Notes: generated by a model from the letters alone, not told the origin. DNA of 11,634 bases from Clostridiales bacterium (GCA_031271275.1 JAISWA010000099.1:1-11634), one strand, 5' to 3'; counted from the stretch's first letter, positions 1 to 6,489 are shown. Made by a program: numbers and translations.

Positions 1-764
1 AATGCAACCGGCATATAAAGTTCGGGGCGCTGCTAAGTTTCGCGCGGGGGCAGGGCGGGGCGCTCGCCACCGGCCATTACGCGAGAATGGAACGCGACGG
101 CGGTTCCGGTAAATTTCTATTAAAGAAAGCCGTGGATTTAACAAAAGACCAGAGCTATATGCTGTATGTGCTGCCCCGGGAAGCGCTTTCGGAAATTTTG
201 TTCCCCCTGGGCGGGCTGACCAAAGCCGAAGTGAGGGAAATCGCCCGTATCAACGGCTTTGACAACGCCGATAAAAAAGAAAGTCAGGACATTTGTTTTA
301 TACCCGACGGGAACCACGCCGCGTTTATCGAAAGGTACACGGGGCGTTTTTGCGCGCCGGGGGATTTCGTCGATACACAGGGGAACATACTGGGCCGCCA
401 CGGGGGAATCACCCGCTACACCGTGGGTCAGCGGAAAGGACTGGGCATCGCGCTGCAAAAGCCCGTGTTCGTCCGCGAAAAAGACGCGAAAACCAACCGG
501 GTCGTGCTGTGCGAGAGCGGGGAATTGTTTTCGAAATCCTTGGAAGCGGGGGACTTTAACTGGTTGGTTCCGGAAACGCCCGCTTCCTTCCGCGCGAGCG
601 CAAGGGTACGCTATCATCAGGCGGAACGCCCCTGCGCGGTGACGGTCGTATCGAAGGACACGGTGCGGATAGATTTTGACGAGCCCCAGCGGGCGATCGC
701 CATGGGGCAGGCCGTGGTGCTTTACGACGGCGACGCGGTTTTGGGGGGAGGGACGATAAAGTGA
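1..764 (+). CDS. mnmA: tRNA-specific 2-thiouridylase MnmA, 3' portion (5' end outside window)
   Basis: MnmA is a cytoplasmic PP-loop ATPase that adds sulfur to C2 of the wobble uridine in tRNA-Lys, -Glu and -Gln, taking sulfur from an IscS-type desulfurase. The frame is open from base 3 and begins with CNRHIKFG, followed by the family motif ATGHYAR at 66-86, so an ATG at 87 is internal and not the start. Further family motifs are DQSYMLY (about 150-170) and SQDICFIPDG (about 285-312), whose Cys is expected to be the sulfur-carrying catalytic cysteine. TVGQRKGLG follows near 421-447, then the C-terminal beta-barrel. About 254 residues are visible; family members are about 350-370 aa, so roughly the first 100, with the ATP-binding PP-loop, lie upstream. 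The gene ends in TGA just before the promoter of the next cassette. Identification is firm. Confidence 0.95.
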   Translation, partial: CNRHIKFGALLSFARGQGGALATGHYARMERDGGSGKFLLKKAVDLTKDQSYMLYVLPREALSEILFPLGGLTKAEVREIARINGFDNADKKESQDICFIPDGNHAAFIERYTGRFCAPGDFVDTQGNILGRHGGITRYTVGQRKGLGIALQKPVFVREKDAKTNRVVLCESGELFSKSLEAGDFNWLVPETPASFRASARVRYHQAERPCAVTVVSKDTVRIDFDEPQRAIAMGQAVVLYDGDAVLGGGTIK

Positions 765-767
765 AAG

Positions 768-796
768 TTGTGTGCCGTTGAACAAAAAGATATAAT
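768..796 (+). promoter_or_regulatory. sigma-A promoter of the toxin-antitoxin cassette
   Basis: A perfect -10 (TATAAT, 791-796) lies 17 nt after a weak -35 (TTGTGT, 768-773). It would start transcription near 803, leaving a very short leader before the ATG at 820 with Shine-Dalgarno AAGGGGG at 806-812. The -35 begins right after the mnmA stop. No dyad that could be the TA autoregulatory operator was obvious here. Confidence 0.6.
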
Positions 797-819
797 TTTA
801 CTGAAAAGGGGGCATTTAT

Positions 820-1068
820 ATGCCAAATATTAAACCGATTTCAGATTTGCGAAATTATAATGACGTGCTTCGGGATGTAGCCGTTAAAGAGCCTGTCTTT
901 TTAACAAGCAATGGACGGGGTCGTTATGTTCTTGTGGACATGAAAGATTATGAGCATATGCAAGCTGTTATTCGCTTAGTGTCTGAATTATCCAAAGGTG
1001 AGCAATCAGCGGTTGAAAATGGATGGCTTTCTATGGATGAGGTTGAGTCTTCATTAAATATGTCATGA
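820..1068 (+). CDS. Phd/YefM-family type II antitoxin
   Basis: A small 82-aa protein with the layout of the Phd/YefM antitoxin family. The N-terminal part (residues 1-50: PISDLRNYNDVL, then VFLTSNGRGRYVLVDMKDYE) matches the dimerising, DNA-binding fold. The C-terminal tail (about 55-82, acidic, ending in DEVESSLNMS) would be the flexible toxin-neutralising segment. Expected roles, from the family, are to bind and inhibit the RelE/ParE-type protein encoded next and to repress its own promoter. The start is supported by AAGGGGG 7 nt upstream. The stop overlaps the toxin start as ATGA, the usual translational coupling of antitoxin to toxin. The pair is AT-rich compared with mnmA and hydE on either side, which suggests acquisition as a cassette. 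Confidence 0.88.
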   Translation: MPNIKPISDLRNYNDVLRDVAVKEPVFLTSNGRGRYVLVDMKDYEHMQAVIRLVSELSKGEQSAVENGWLSMDEVESSLNMS

Positions 1069-1391
1069 TTAATTTGAAGATAACGCCGTTAGCGAAAAAT
1101 GATTTGCATGAGATTCGTACTTATATAGCTGAAGAACTACAAAGTCCGTCCGCGTCTGAAAATGTAATAAAAGGAATCGTAAAAAAATTGCGTATGCTTG
1201 CAAGCTTTCCGTATATGGGCGCGCCTTTATCATCAATTTTGGATGTTAATACAGATTATAGGTTTCTTGTATGCGGAAGCTATATTGCCTTTTATCGAAA
1301 TGACAATGACAATGTATACGTCATACGAATACTTTATAATCGCCGTGACTTTATGAAAATACTTTTCGGTAAAAATTCATTAAATGATTAA
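1065..1391 (+). CDS. RelE/ParE-family type II toxin
   Basis: A 108-aa protein with the RelE/ParE fold signature. LKITPLAKNDLHEIRTYI at the N terminus gives the first strand and helix. A helical hairpin (about 28-50) contains KKLRMLASFPYMGAPL. The C-terminal sheet includes YRFLVCGSYIAFYRN, then VYVIRILYNRRDFMKILF. RelE members cleave mRNA in the ribosomal A site and ParE members poison gyrase; the sequence alone does not settle which applies. The Arg/Tyr-rich C-terminal segment (RILYNRRDF) is where RelE toxins carry catalytic residues and is close to the common 'RxLYxRRD' form. The start overlaps the antitoxin stop by 4 nt, so production should be coupled to the antitoxin. The frame is full length and intact. 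Confidence 0.88.
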   Translation: MINLKITPLAKNDLHEIRTYIAEELQSPSASENVIKGIVKKLRMLASFPYMGAPLSSILDVNTDYRFLVCGSYIAFYRNDNDNVYVIRILYNRRDFMKILFGKNSLND

Positions 1392-1412
1392 AAAGACAGG
1401 CAGCTAAATAGC

Positions 1413-2459
1413 ATGATAAAAAAAATAAATTGCACTTTCTCCGACAACGAACTCCTTCTTCTAATCGAAGGCGGCTCTCCCGCTGAAAATACCCCCCCGG
1501 AAGCTTTAGTTAAATCCCCCTTGTTCCGCCGTGCGGACGCCGTGCGCCGGGAGGTCTACGGCAACGCCGTATACGCCCGGGGGCTAATCGAATTCTCCAA
1601 TTACTGCCGTAACAACTGCCTGTACTGCGGTTTGCGGGCGGAAAATTCCCAAATTCCCCGGTATCGCCTTACGCGGGAGGAAATAGTAGCTTGCTGCGAT
1701 AGCGCTTATCAAAACGGTATGCGTACTTTCGTGCTGCAAAGCGGCGAAGACCCGCATTTTTCCGACCATGAAATATGCGGAATTGTCTCATCGCTAAAGC
1801 AAAAATTCCCCGGTTGCGCGGTGACGCTTTCCGTCGGGGAAAAATCCCGGGAAAGTTATCAGTCCTATTTCGACGCGGGCGCGGACCGTTACCTGCTCAG
1901 GCACGAAACGGCGAACGGCGGGCATTACGCCAAGCTGCATCCTTCCGACATGACCGCCGAAAACCGGAAAAAATGTTTATATGATTTAAAGGAAATCGGC
2001 TATCAGGTAGGCGCGGGGCTGATGGTCGGCTCGCCCTACCAGACGCCGTCGCACCTTCTCGAAGATATCCGCTTCATGCGGGCACTACAGCCGGACATGA
2101 TCGGCGTCGGGCCGTTTATCCCCCACGGGCAAACGCCCTTCGCGAAATTCCCAAGGGGCACGCTTAACGCCTGCCTGCGCCTTGTGGCGGTGCTCAGAAT
2201 TTTTTTCCCCCACGCGCTGATACCCGCGACCACCGCCCTCGGCGTCGTGCACCCCTACGGGCGGGAACTTGCGCTGCAGGCCGGGGCAAACGTGGTCATG
2301 CCGAACTTTTCACCGCTTTCCACCCGGGCGCTGTATGTTCCGTACAATAAAAAAACCGGCGTGGACGGGGAGGCAGCCGCAAACTGCAGGCGCCTCCGCG
2401 AAAGCATCGCCGGTATCGGTTACGAAATGGTGGTGGATGTGGGTAACGTGAAGCGCTAA
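1413..2459 (+). CDS. hydE: [FeFe] hydrogenase H-cluster maturation radical SAM protein HydE
   Basis: HydE is a radical S-adenosylmethionine enzyme that works with HydG and HydF to build the diiron subcluster of the [FeFe]-hydrogenase H-cluster. This 348-aa protein has normal family length. The radical-SAM CxxxCxxC motif is at C65, C69 and C72 within IEFSNYCRNNCLYCGLR. HydE-typical stretches follow: LQSGEDP, VTLSVGE, GADRYLLRHETAN, YQVGAGLMVGSPYQT, GVGPFIPHGQTPF, IPATTALG and GANVVMPN. They fit HydE better than the related methylornithine synthase PylB. Only a poor Shine-Dalgarno (AGGCAG) precedes the ATG, 21 nt after the toxin stop, so the gene may depend partly on readthrough from the cassette or on a promoter not recognised here. 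No hydF, hydG or hydrogenase gene is present in the window. The stop overlaps the convergent regulator gene by 4 nt. Confidence 0.93.
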   Translation: MIKKINCTFSDNELLLLIEGGSPAENTPPEALVKSPLFRRADAVRREVYGNAVYARGLIEFSNYCRNNCLYCGLRAENSQIPRYRLTREEIVACCDSAYQNGMRTFVLQSGEDPHFSDHEICGIVSSLKQKFPGCAVTLSVGEKSRESYQSYFDAGADRYLLRHETANGGHYAKLHPSDMTAENRKKCLYDLKEIGYQVGAGLMVGSPYQTPSHLLEDIRFMRALQPDMIGVGPFIPHGQTPFAKFPRGTLNACLRLVAVLRIFFPHALIPATTALGVVHPYGRELALQAGANVVMPNFSPLSTRALYVPYNKKTGVDGEAAANCRRLRESIAGIGYEMVVDVGNVKR

Positions 2460-2665
2460 TTGGGTCGTTGGTATTCCAAAATATCCCCCGGTTGGCAGTC
2501 CAGCGCGTCGCAGATGGCGTCCAGTGTGTTAAAACGTATCGCGCTGATTTTCCCCGTCTTTATATTGGAAAGGTTCACGTTGGAAATACCCACCTTCCCC
2601 GCCAGGTCGTTCAAAGAAATTTTCCTGTCCGCCATGACCCGGTCGAGCCGTAAAATAATCGCCAT
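2456..2665 (-). CDS. small Cro/CI-type HTH regulator (YozG-like), partner of DUF2975 protein
   Basis: A 69-aa single-domain helix-turn-helix protein. The DNA-binding motif is at about residues 17-40 (SLNDLAGKVGISNVNLSNIK, then TGK). The ending AIRFNTLDAICDALDCQPGDILEY is typical of the small YozG-like Xre regulators of Firmicutes. Such proteins are commonly encoded directly downstream of a DUF2975 membrane protein, as here (12 nt gap). The start is supported by GGTGGGG just upstream. There is no effector domain, so regulation may depend on the membrane partner; that is inference. A dyad upstream of the shared promoter (3301-3321) is a candidate binding site. The TAG stop overlaps the 3' end of hydE tail to tail. 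Confidence 0.88.
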   Translation of the reverse strand: MAIILRLDRVMADRKISLNDLAGKVGISNVNLSNIKTGKISAIRFNTLDAICDALDCQPGDILEYQRPN

Positions 2666-2677
2666 AACCCCACCGCC

Positions 2678-3217
2678 TTACAAAGTCGTGTCGCTTTCAT
2701 TTTGCAGCATGCAACCGTATTCGAATATCAGGCAAACTACCCAAACCGCCGCCGCCGCGAGGAGCGATACCACGCCGGAAACCGTCCCGAGCGCCAACAG
2801 CGCTATGGCGAACCGCTTCAGGGAACTCACCACTTCTTTGCGGAACGGCGAGCCGTCTTCGCGCAATCTTTTAAAAACATCCTTCGCGAAGGACAACCCC
2901 ACCAGAATAAACACCGAGCGCAGCAAATCGCCAAAATTGATGGTGGGAATCACATCTCCCAGTCTCAATGAATCGAAATCAAAACCCGATTCCCAAATCA
3001 CCGGAAGAAAGACTTCGAAATTCCCGATTTTAAATAGGTAGGGGACTTCCATCATCCTGCCGTTGATTTCCACAAGCGCGGTCGGCAGGTGGGTCGCCGA
3101 CCAAAGCCATACGGCAAACCCCACAATCGTCGCGACAAGCAGTACCACGAATACAATGCTCAGCGTCGTGTAAATAAACTTGCTGAAACTTTTGATGCCT
3201 TTCGTTCGTTCTTCCAT
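2678..3217 (-). CDS. DUF2975 family membrane protein
   Basis: A 179-aa integral membrane protein of unknown function. Hydrophobic segments are at about 15-39 and 95-111, with a long C-terminal one at about 135-166 that may hold one or two spans. Between the first two is a soluble loop (about 42-90). The segment LREDGSPFRKEV (118-129), between a hydrophobic stretch and the last membrane region, is characteristic of DUF2975. The gene is first in a two-gene unit with the HTH regulator, read from the consensus promoter at 3267-3295. The start is chosen at the ATG preceded by GAAGGG, 11 nt away. A role as membrane-bound modulator of the regulator is a guess from the conserved pairing. Confidence 0.82.
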   Translation of the reverse strand: MEERTKGIKSFSKFIYTTLSIVFVVLLVATIVGFAVWLWSATHLPTALVEINGRMMEVPYLFKIGNFEVFLPVIWESGFDFDSLRLGDVIPTINFGDLLRSVFILVGLSFAKDVFKRLREDGSPFRKEVVSSLKRFAIALLALGTVSGVVSLLAAAAVWVVCLIFEYGCMLQNESDTTL

Positions 3218-3266
3218 TAAAAAAACCGCCCTTCACCTTAAATTTTTATTTTCTTGCCTCGGGAAG

Positions 3267-3295
3267 TTTATAACACACAAATTAACGTATGTCAA
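3267..3295 (-). promoter_or_regulatory. consensus sigma-A promoter for the DUF2975-HTH operon
   Basis: Read on the minus strand: a perfect -35 (TTGACA, 3290-3295), a 17-nt spacer, and -10 TATAAA (3267-3272). The predicted start near 3260 gives a leader of about 40 nt. This is one of the two strongest promoters in the window by consensus match. Confidence 0.8.
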
Positions 3296-3300
3296 ATATA

Positions 3301-3321
3301 ATTTATCGTAATACGATAAAT
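3301..3321. promoter_or_regulatory. candidate operator: perfect 10-bp-arm dyad next to the DUF2975 promoter
   Basis: The arms ATTTATCGTA (3301-3310) and TACGATAAAT (3312-3321) are exact reverse complements around one central A. The dyad starts 5 bp upstream of the -35 on the minus strand, about -41 to -61 from the predicted start. That position suits an activator or a repressor that bends or covers the promoter edge. The downstream HTH protein is the natural candidate to bind it, though this is inferred from proximity only. Confidence 0.55.
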
Positions 3322-3340
3322 ATATAATATATAAAGTTAA

Positions 3341-3448
3341 ATAGGCGTTGCGGATTTTATTCCCAACCTGCTCGAAGCGGTGAAAGGGTGCGCGAAGCAC
3401 GGGAGTGAGATGGAGAGTGAAATGATTGAAAAAGTCAGGAAAGATAAG
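3341..3448 (+). pseudogene. short remnant resembling lemA (LemA family)
   Basis: A + strand frame, open from 3341 after a TAA at 3338-3340, reads GVADFIPNLLEAVKGCAKHG and then SEMESEMIEKVRK. LemA proteins carry a conserved stretch of the form RYDLIPNLVETVKGYAKHES followed by ExxEKVxxAR, which this matches well over about 30 residues. There is no start codon, no N-terminal membrane segment, and no rest of the LemA domain: the frame runs on antisense through the neighbouring sensor gene. ESEM looks like a 4-residue tandem repeat, encoded by two 12-nt units at 3401-3424 that differ at only 2 positions. Removing one copy improves the LemA fit. Best read as a decayed fragment; recognition is from memory of the family, without alignment. 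Confidence 0.5.
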
Positions 3449-3463
3449 ATTCAGCGGTTCCCC

Positions 3464-4708
3464 TTACGCCGGGACCTCCTGAAGCGTAATCAACACGCCG
3501 ATGGGCTGCCGCCGCTCGTCGCTGTTGTAGATGCATGTCATCGTACCGTCATAGTACAGTTCTTCCCCCGACGGCGAATCAATCCGGATATGTTCCGCCC
3601 TGCAAGAACCTTCCCTGAGCGCTTTTTGGAAAGCGCTTGAGATAGGCTGCCATTTGTTTTCCTCACAGACGCGCTCCATGTTCCGGTTGATTGCGTTGCC
3701 CGCGCTGATGCCGTGTACGCGTTCCGCCCCTTTGTTCCAGATGAGGATAATTCCGCGCGTGTCAAGGGCGAATATGCAGCCGTCCCCGAAATAATCCACC
3801 ACAAAACTCAATAGCTGCGTCTTTTCTTCCAATTTGTCCTGCATGTTCTGATGTTGGTCTTGAATGAGTTTATTTTGGAACGAGAGTTCGTTGGTAAGCC
3901 GCTTGTTTTGCTCGTAACTTAGCCCGTTGTTTGCGGCAATGCCCATATAGTGGCGAATCATTTCTATTTTATCCCGGTCTTCCCGCGTGTAGTCCTTTAC
4001 GCTGGCGCACACCAACACGCCCCCGGAATCCTGCCCCCTCACCGGCATCACGAGTATGCTGCGCGGCTGCATTTCACCCAGAAAAGAACGGATTTTAAAC
4101 AGGGTATCGTCGGGGATGTCCTGATAAATCGTGATTTCGTTTTTAATGGCGGCCTGTCCCACAAACCCTTCACCCAAAGTCAAATCGAACTCGCCGTAAA
4201 TATTTTTGCTGAAGCCGATGGAATGTTTGATTTCCAGTTTATTGGTGGAATAATTCGCGGAATAGAACGCCGTGCACATACTGTGGGTTGCCTCATTGAT
4301 TTTGGGCAGCAAGTCTTTCAGCAATTTGTCAAATTCCATATTGGTGGCGACGGTGTTCGCGATCTCCATCAATTCCTGCCGCATACGGCCCGTTTCGTTC
4401 AGCTTTCGCTTCGCGCCGGAAAGCTCGTCGTAAAAATCTTTCGTTTCGTCTTGGACATCGTAATGCTTCTCGCTAAGGTCGTCGGGCAGTTTCGCGATTT
4501 CCCTTGTGAGGCGGGTTACGATTCTCTTGACGCGCATGTTGAACCGCACTACAAAAAACAGGAAAAATAAAAAAGTGATTACAAAGCTCACGCTAATCAC
4601 GAAGGTTGTCGAACTTTGGTACATGATAATATAATTCAACCCGAAAACGGCGAACAATAAAACGCCTTCAAAAATCGCGGAACGGTTTTCCCAGAGTTTA
4701 CGGCTCAT
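3464..4708 (-). CDS. membrane-anchored GAF-PAS sensor protein without an output domain
   Basis: A 414-aa putative signalling protein. Two hydrophobic spans are at about 12-30 and 36-54, followed by a basic linker (about 55-75, RVKRIVTRLTREI) and a helical segment to 115. A GAF domain lies at about 112-262, including TLGEGFVGQAAIKNEITIYQ and ILVMPVRGQDSGGVLVCAS. A coiled coil (about 264-300, rich in Q/N/E/K) leads to a C-terminal PAS domain (about 300-412, with GCIFALDTRGIILIWNKGAE, a PAS core). No kinase, GGDEF, EAL or methyl-accepting domain follows: the protein ends in the PAS sheet (GVLITLQ). The start is set at the ATG at 4708 because GGAGG sits 8 nt upstream. An in-frame extension to 4786 would run through the promoter. 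The ligand and downstream partner cannot be read from the sequence. Confidence 0.82.
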   Translation of the reverse strand: MSRKLWENRSAIFEGVLLFAVFGLNYIIMYQSSTTFVISVSFVITFLFFLFFVVRFNMRVKRIVTRLTREIAKLPDDLSEKHYDVQDETKDFYDELSGAKRKLNETGRMRQELMEIANTVATNMEFDKLLKDLLPKINEATHSMCTAFYSANYSTNKLEIKHSIGFSKNIYGEFDLTLGEGFVGQAAIKNEITIYQDIPDDTLFKIRSFLGEMQPRSILVMPVRGQDSGGVLVCASVKDYTREDRDKIEMIRHYMGIAANNGLSYEQNKRLTNELSFQNKLIQDQHQNMQDKLEEKTQLLSFVVDYFGDGCIFALDTRGIILIWNKGAERVHGISAGNAINRNMERVCEENKWQPISSAFQKALREGSCRAEHIRIDSPSGEELYYDGTMTCIYNSDERRQPIGVLITLQEVPA

Positions 4709-4745
4709 ACAGGGACCTCCAGATTTGTTTGTTAAAATTGTGTGA

Positions 4746-4774
4746 AGTATAGCGCAAAAAAAAAAGCTTGACAA
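4746..4774 (-). promoter_or_regulatory. promoter of the GAF-PAS gene
   Basis: On the minus strand, -35 TTGTCA (4769-4774), a 17-nt spacer that includes a run of ten T, and -10 TATACT (4746-4751). The predicted start near 4739 gives a leader of about 31 nt. Its -35 occupies nearly the same base pairs as the -35 of the divergent T-box promoter. Confidence 0.65.
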
Positions 4775-4795
4775 ATTAAAAAACACGGGTAAAAT
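4768..4795 (+). promoter_or_regulatory. promoter of the T-box leader and trpB
   Basis: A perfect -35 TTGACA (4768-4773), 16-nt spacer and -10 TAAAAT (4790-4795), with predicted transcription start near 4802, immediately before the T-box stem I. Confidence 0.75.
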
Positions 4796-4801
4796 AGCAA
4801 A

Positions 4802-5099
4802 AAGCGCAAAGCAAGACGAGTAGGTTCTATCCGTTTTAGAGATTGGTCGCCGATGACCTTTCGCAGAGAGCTGTTGGTGGGTGTGAAACAGCAGGCGGTC
4901 GTGCCGAATGGCCTTGTTAGCCGGAGTTTACCGGCGGCGTTCAAACAGAAAGGGAAATTCCTTAGTATGGGCGACGGGTGCTCCCGTTACAGGGTAAAGT
5001 GTATCGCGCGTTTGTTTAGCGCCGTACATGAACGAGTATAATAAGAGGTGGCACCGCGTTAATACGCCCTCTGCGAACAGCAGAGGGCTTTATTATTTT
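4802..5099 (+). promoter_or_regulatory. T-box riboswitch leader, probable tRNA-Trp specificity
   Basis: A T-box leader reads the charging state of a cognate tRNA and lets transcription pass the terminator when that tRNA is uncharged. The T-box sequence AGAGGTGGCACCGCG (5044-5058) is near consensus and lies just before an intrinsic terminator (5066-5099). Upstream, a stem-I region runs from about 4808 to 4918, with a GAGTAGG segment (4819-4825) and AGAGAGCTGTTGGTGG (4865-4880), as in stem-I distal parts. On its 3' side CCGAATGGCC (4904-4913) places a TGG codon (4909-4911) as the likely specifier, which fits the trpB downstream. Two short stems follow (GCCGG/CCGGC near 4919-4935; ACGGG/CCCGT near 4975-4987). 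The T-box call is firm; the exact specifier is inferred by eye. Confidence 0.9.
5066..5099 (+). terminator. T-box-controlled intrinsic terminator
   Basis: Nine perfect base pairs (GCCCTCTGC 5066-5074 with GCAGAGGGC 5080-5088) enclose a 5-nt loop and are followed by a T-rich tract (5089-5099). The alternative antiterminator would pair part of the upstream T-box sequence with the 5' side of this stem. Confidence 0.9.
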
Positions 5100-5123
5100 A
5101 ACTATAAAAAAGGAGGATTCACC

Positions 5124-6479
5124 ATGAAGAAATTCCCGAACCGCGTAACGTTGGAGGAGTCGAGGACCCCGAAGTTTTGGTATAACATGCTTGCCGACAT
5201 GCCCGAGAGCCACGACCCCATGCTAAACCCCGGCACCAAACAGCCCGCCACGCCCGACATGCTTTACCCCGTGTTTGCCGAGGAACTGGCAAAGCAGGAA
5301 TTTTCCAAGGAGCGTTACACCGAAATCCCGAAACCGGTGCGGGATTATTTAATGACGTTCCGTCCCTCGCCGCTGTATCGCGCCTATGCGCTGGAAAAAG
5401 CGTTGGACACCCCCGCGCGTATTTATTTCAAATACGAAGGGCAGAATACGTCCGGAAGCCACAAATTAAATTCCGCCATCGCCCAGGCGTACTACAACAA
5501 AGAGCAGGGGATTACCAAGCTGACCACCGAAACCGGCGCGGGGCAGTGGGGCACGGCGCTTTCCATGGCGTGCGCGCACTTCGGCATGGAGCTTGACGTG
5601 TATATGGTGCGCGTTTCCTCGCGGCAGAAGCCTTACCGCAAAGCGATTATGGAAACCTTCGGCGCTAACGTAATAGAAAGCCCGAGCAATTTGACCAACG
5701 CCGGAAGGCAGGCGCTCGCGCTGGACCCGGAAACGCCGGGCAGCCTTGGCGTGGCAATAAGCGAAGCGATTGAAGCCGCGGTAAGCACACAGAACGCGCG
5801 CTACACCCTCGGCTCCGTTTTAAATCAGGTGCTGCTGCACCAAAGCATCATCGGGCTTGAAGCCAAAGAGCAGATGGAAATGTACGACGAGTACCCCGAC
5901 GTGATAATCGGCTGCGCGGGCGGCGGCTCAAACCTCGGCGGAATCATTTCCGCGTTTATGCAAGACCGGCTGACCGGAAAGGCGAAACCGTACTTCATCG
6001 CGGTGGAGCCGGCGGCATGTCCGTCCTTGACCCGGGGCAAGTACGCCTATGACTTCTGCGACACGGGAAAAGTAACCCCGCTTGCGAAGATGTACACCCT
6101 GGGCAGCGGCTTCGTCCCCAACTCCATACACGCGGGCGGGCTGCGCTATCACGGTATGTCGCCCATACTCTCGAAGCTGTACCATGAAAAATACATCGAC
6201 GAGGCACGCGCCGTGACGCAGAGCTCCGTATTCGAAGCGGCGGTTCGCTTCACCCGCGCCGAAGGGATTTTACCCGCGCCGGAATCCGCCCACGCAATCC
6301 GCATCGCCATCGACGAAGCGCTGCGCTGCAAAGAAACGGGCGAGTCAAAGAGCATCCTATTCGGGCTGAGCGGCCACGGGAATTTCGACCTCTCCGCTTA
6401 CATCAATTATAATGAGGGGAAAATTGTAGACTATATACCCACGGACGAAGAACTTGAAAAAGGCTTCGCTTCGCTGTAA
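5124..6479 (+). CDS. trpB: TrpB2-type tryptophan synthase beta chain-like PLP enzyme
   Basis: A 451-aa PLP-dependent enzyme that would condense indole with serine to give tryptophan. The PLP-binding lysine is K114 in NTSGSHKLNSAIAQAYY. The catalytic region TETGAGQWG is at 135-143, and the PLP phosphate loop GCAGGGSN at 263-270. Length, N-terminal extension (residues 1-80) and motifs fit the TrpB2 branch and not the shorter TrpB1 partner of TrpA. No trpA or other trp gene is next to it. TrpB2 enzymes are thought to work alone, often as indole salvage. The start is the ATG after GGAGG (5112-5116). An upstream in-frame ATG at 5028 lies inside the T-box and is not credible. Expression is expected to rise when tRNA-Trp is uncharged. 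Confidence 0.93.
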   Translation: MKKFPNRVTLEESRTPKFWYNMLADMPESHDPMLNPGTKQPATPDMLYPVFAEELAKQEFSKERYTEIPKPVRDYLMTFRPSPLYRAYALEKALDTPARIYFKYEGQNTSGSHKLNSAIAQAYYNKEQGITKLTTETGAGQWGTALSMACAHFGMELDVYMVRVSSRQKPYRKAIMETFGANVIESPSNLTNAGRQALALDPETPGSLGVAISEAIEAAVSTQNARYTLGSVLNQVLLHQSIIGLEAKEQMEMYDEYPDVIIGCAGGGSNLGGIISAFMQDRLTGKAKPYFIAVEPAACPSLTRGKYAYDFCDTGKVTPLAKMYTLGSGFVPNSIHAGGLRYHGMSPILSKLYHEKYIDEARAVTQSSVFEAAVRFTRAEGILPAPESAHAIRIAIDEALRCKETGESKSILFGLSGHGNFDLSAYINYNEGKIVDYIPTDEELEKGFASL

Positions 6480-6489
6480 AGCGAGTCGT

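Noticed and set aside
138..785. Long minus-strand open frame (215 codons) opposite mnmA
   Set aside because: It is the antisense shadow of mnmA, has no recognisable domain or ribosome site, and the + strand frame shows continuous MnmA motifs.
1413..2459. Idea that the radical SAM gene is pylB and the truB TAG encodes pyrrolysine
   Set aside because: The protein carries HydE-type stretches (LQSGEDP, RHETAN, IPATTALG). No pylS, pylC, pylD or pylT is visible, and two other genes in the window end naturally in TAG. The Tyr position in TruB also gives no reason for pyrrolysine.
2460..3041. Plus-strand open frame opposite the HTH and DUF2975 genes
   Set aside because: Low-complexity, Ser/Thr/Arg-rich translation with no family resemblance; the minus-strand genes have promoter, ribosome sites and known families.
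3950..4570. Plus-strand open frame (206 codons) opposite the GAF-PAS gene
   Set aside because: Antisense shadow with no start signal; the minus strand encodes recognisable GAF and PAS domains.
4709..4786. N-terminal extension of the GAF-PAS protein to 4786
   Set aside because: It would run through the -10/-35 of its own promoter; the ATG at 4708 has an ideal GGAGG.
5028..5123. Extended trpB start at an upstream in-frame ATG
   Set aside because: This stretch contains the T-box motif and the terminator; GGAGG directly before the ATG at 5124 fixes the start there.
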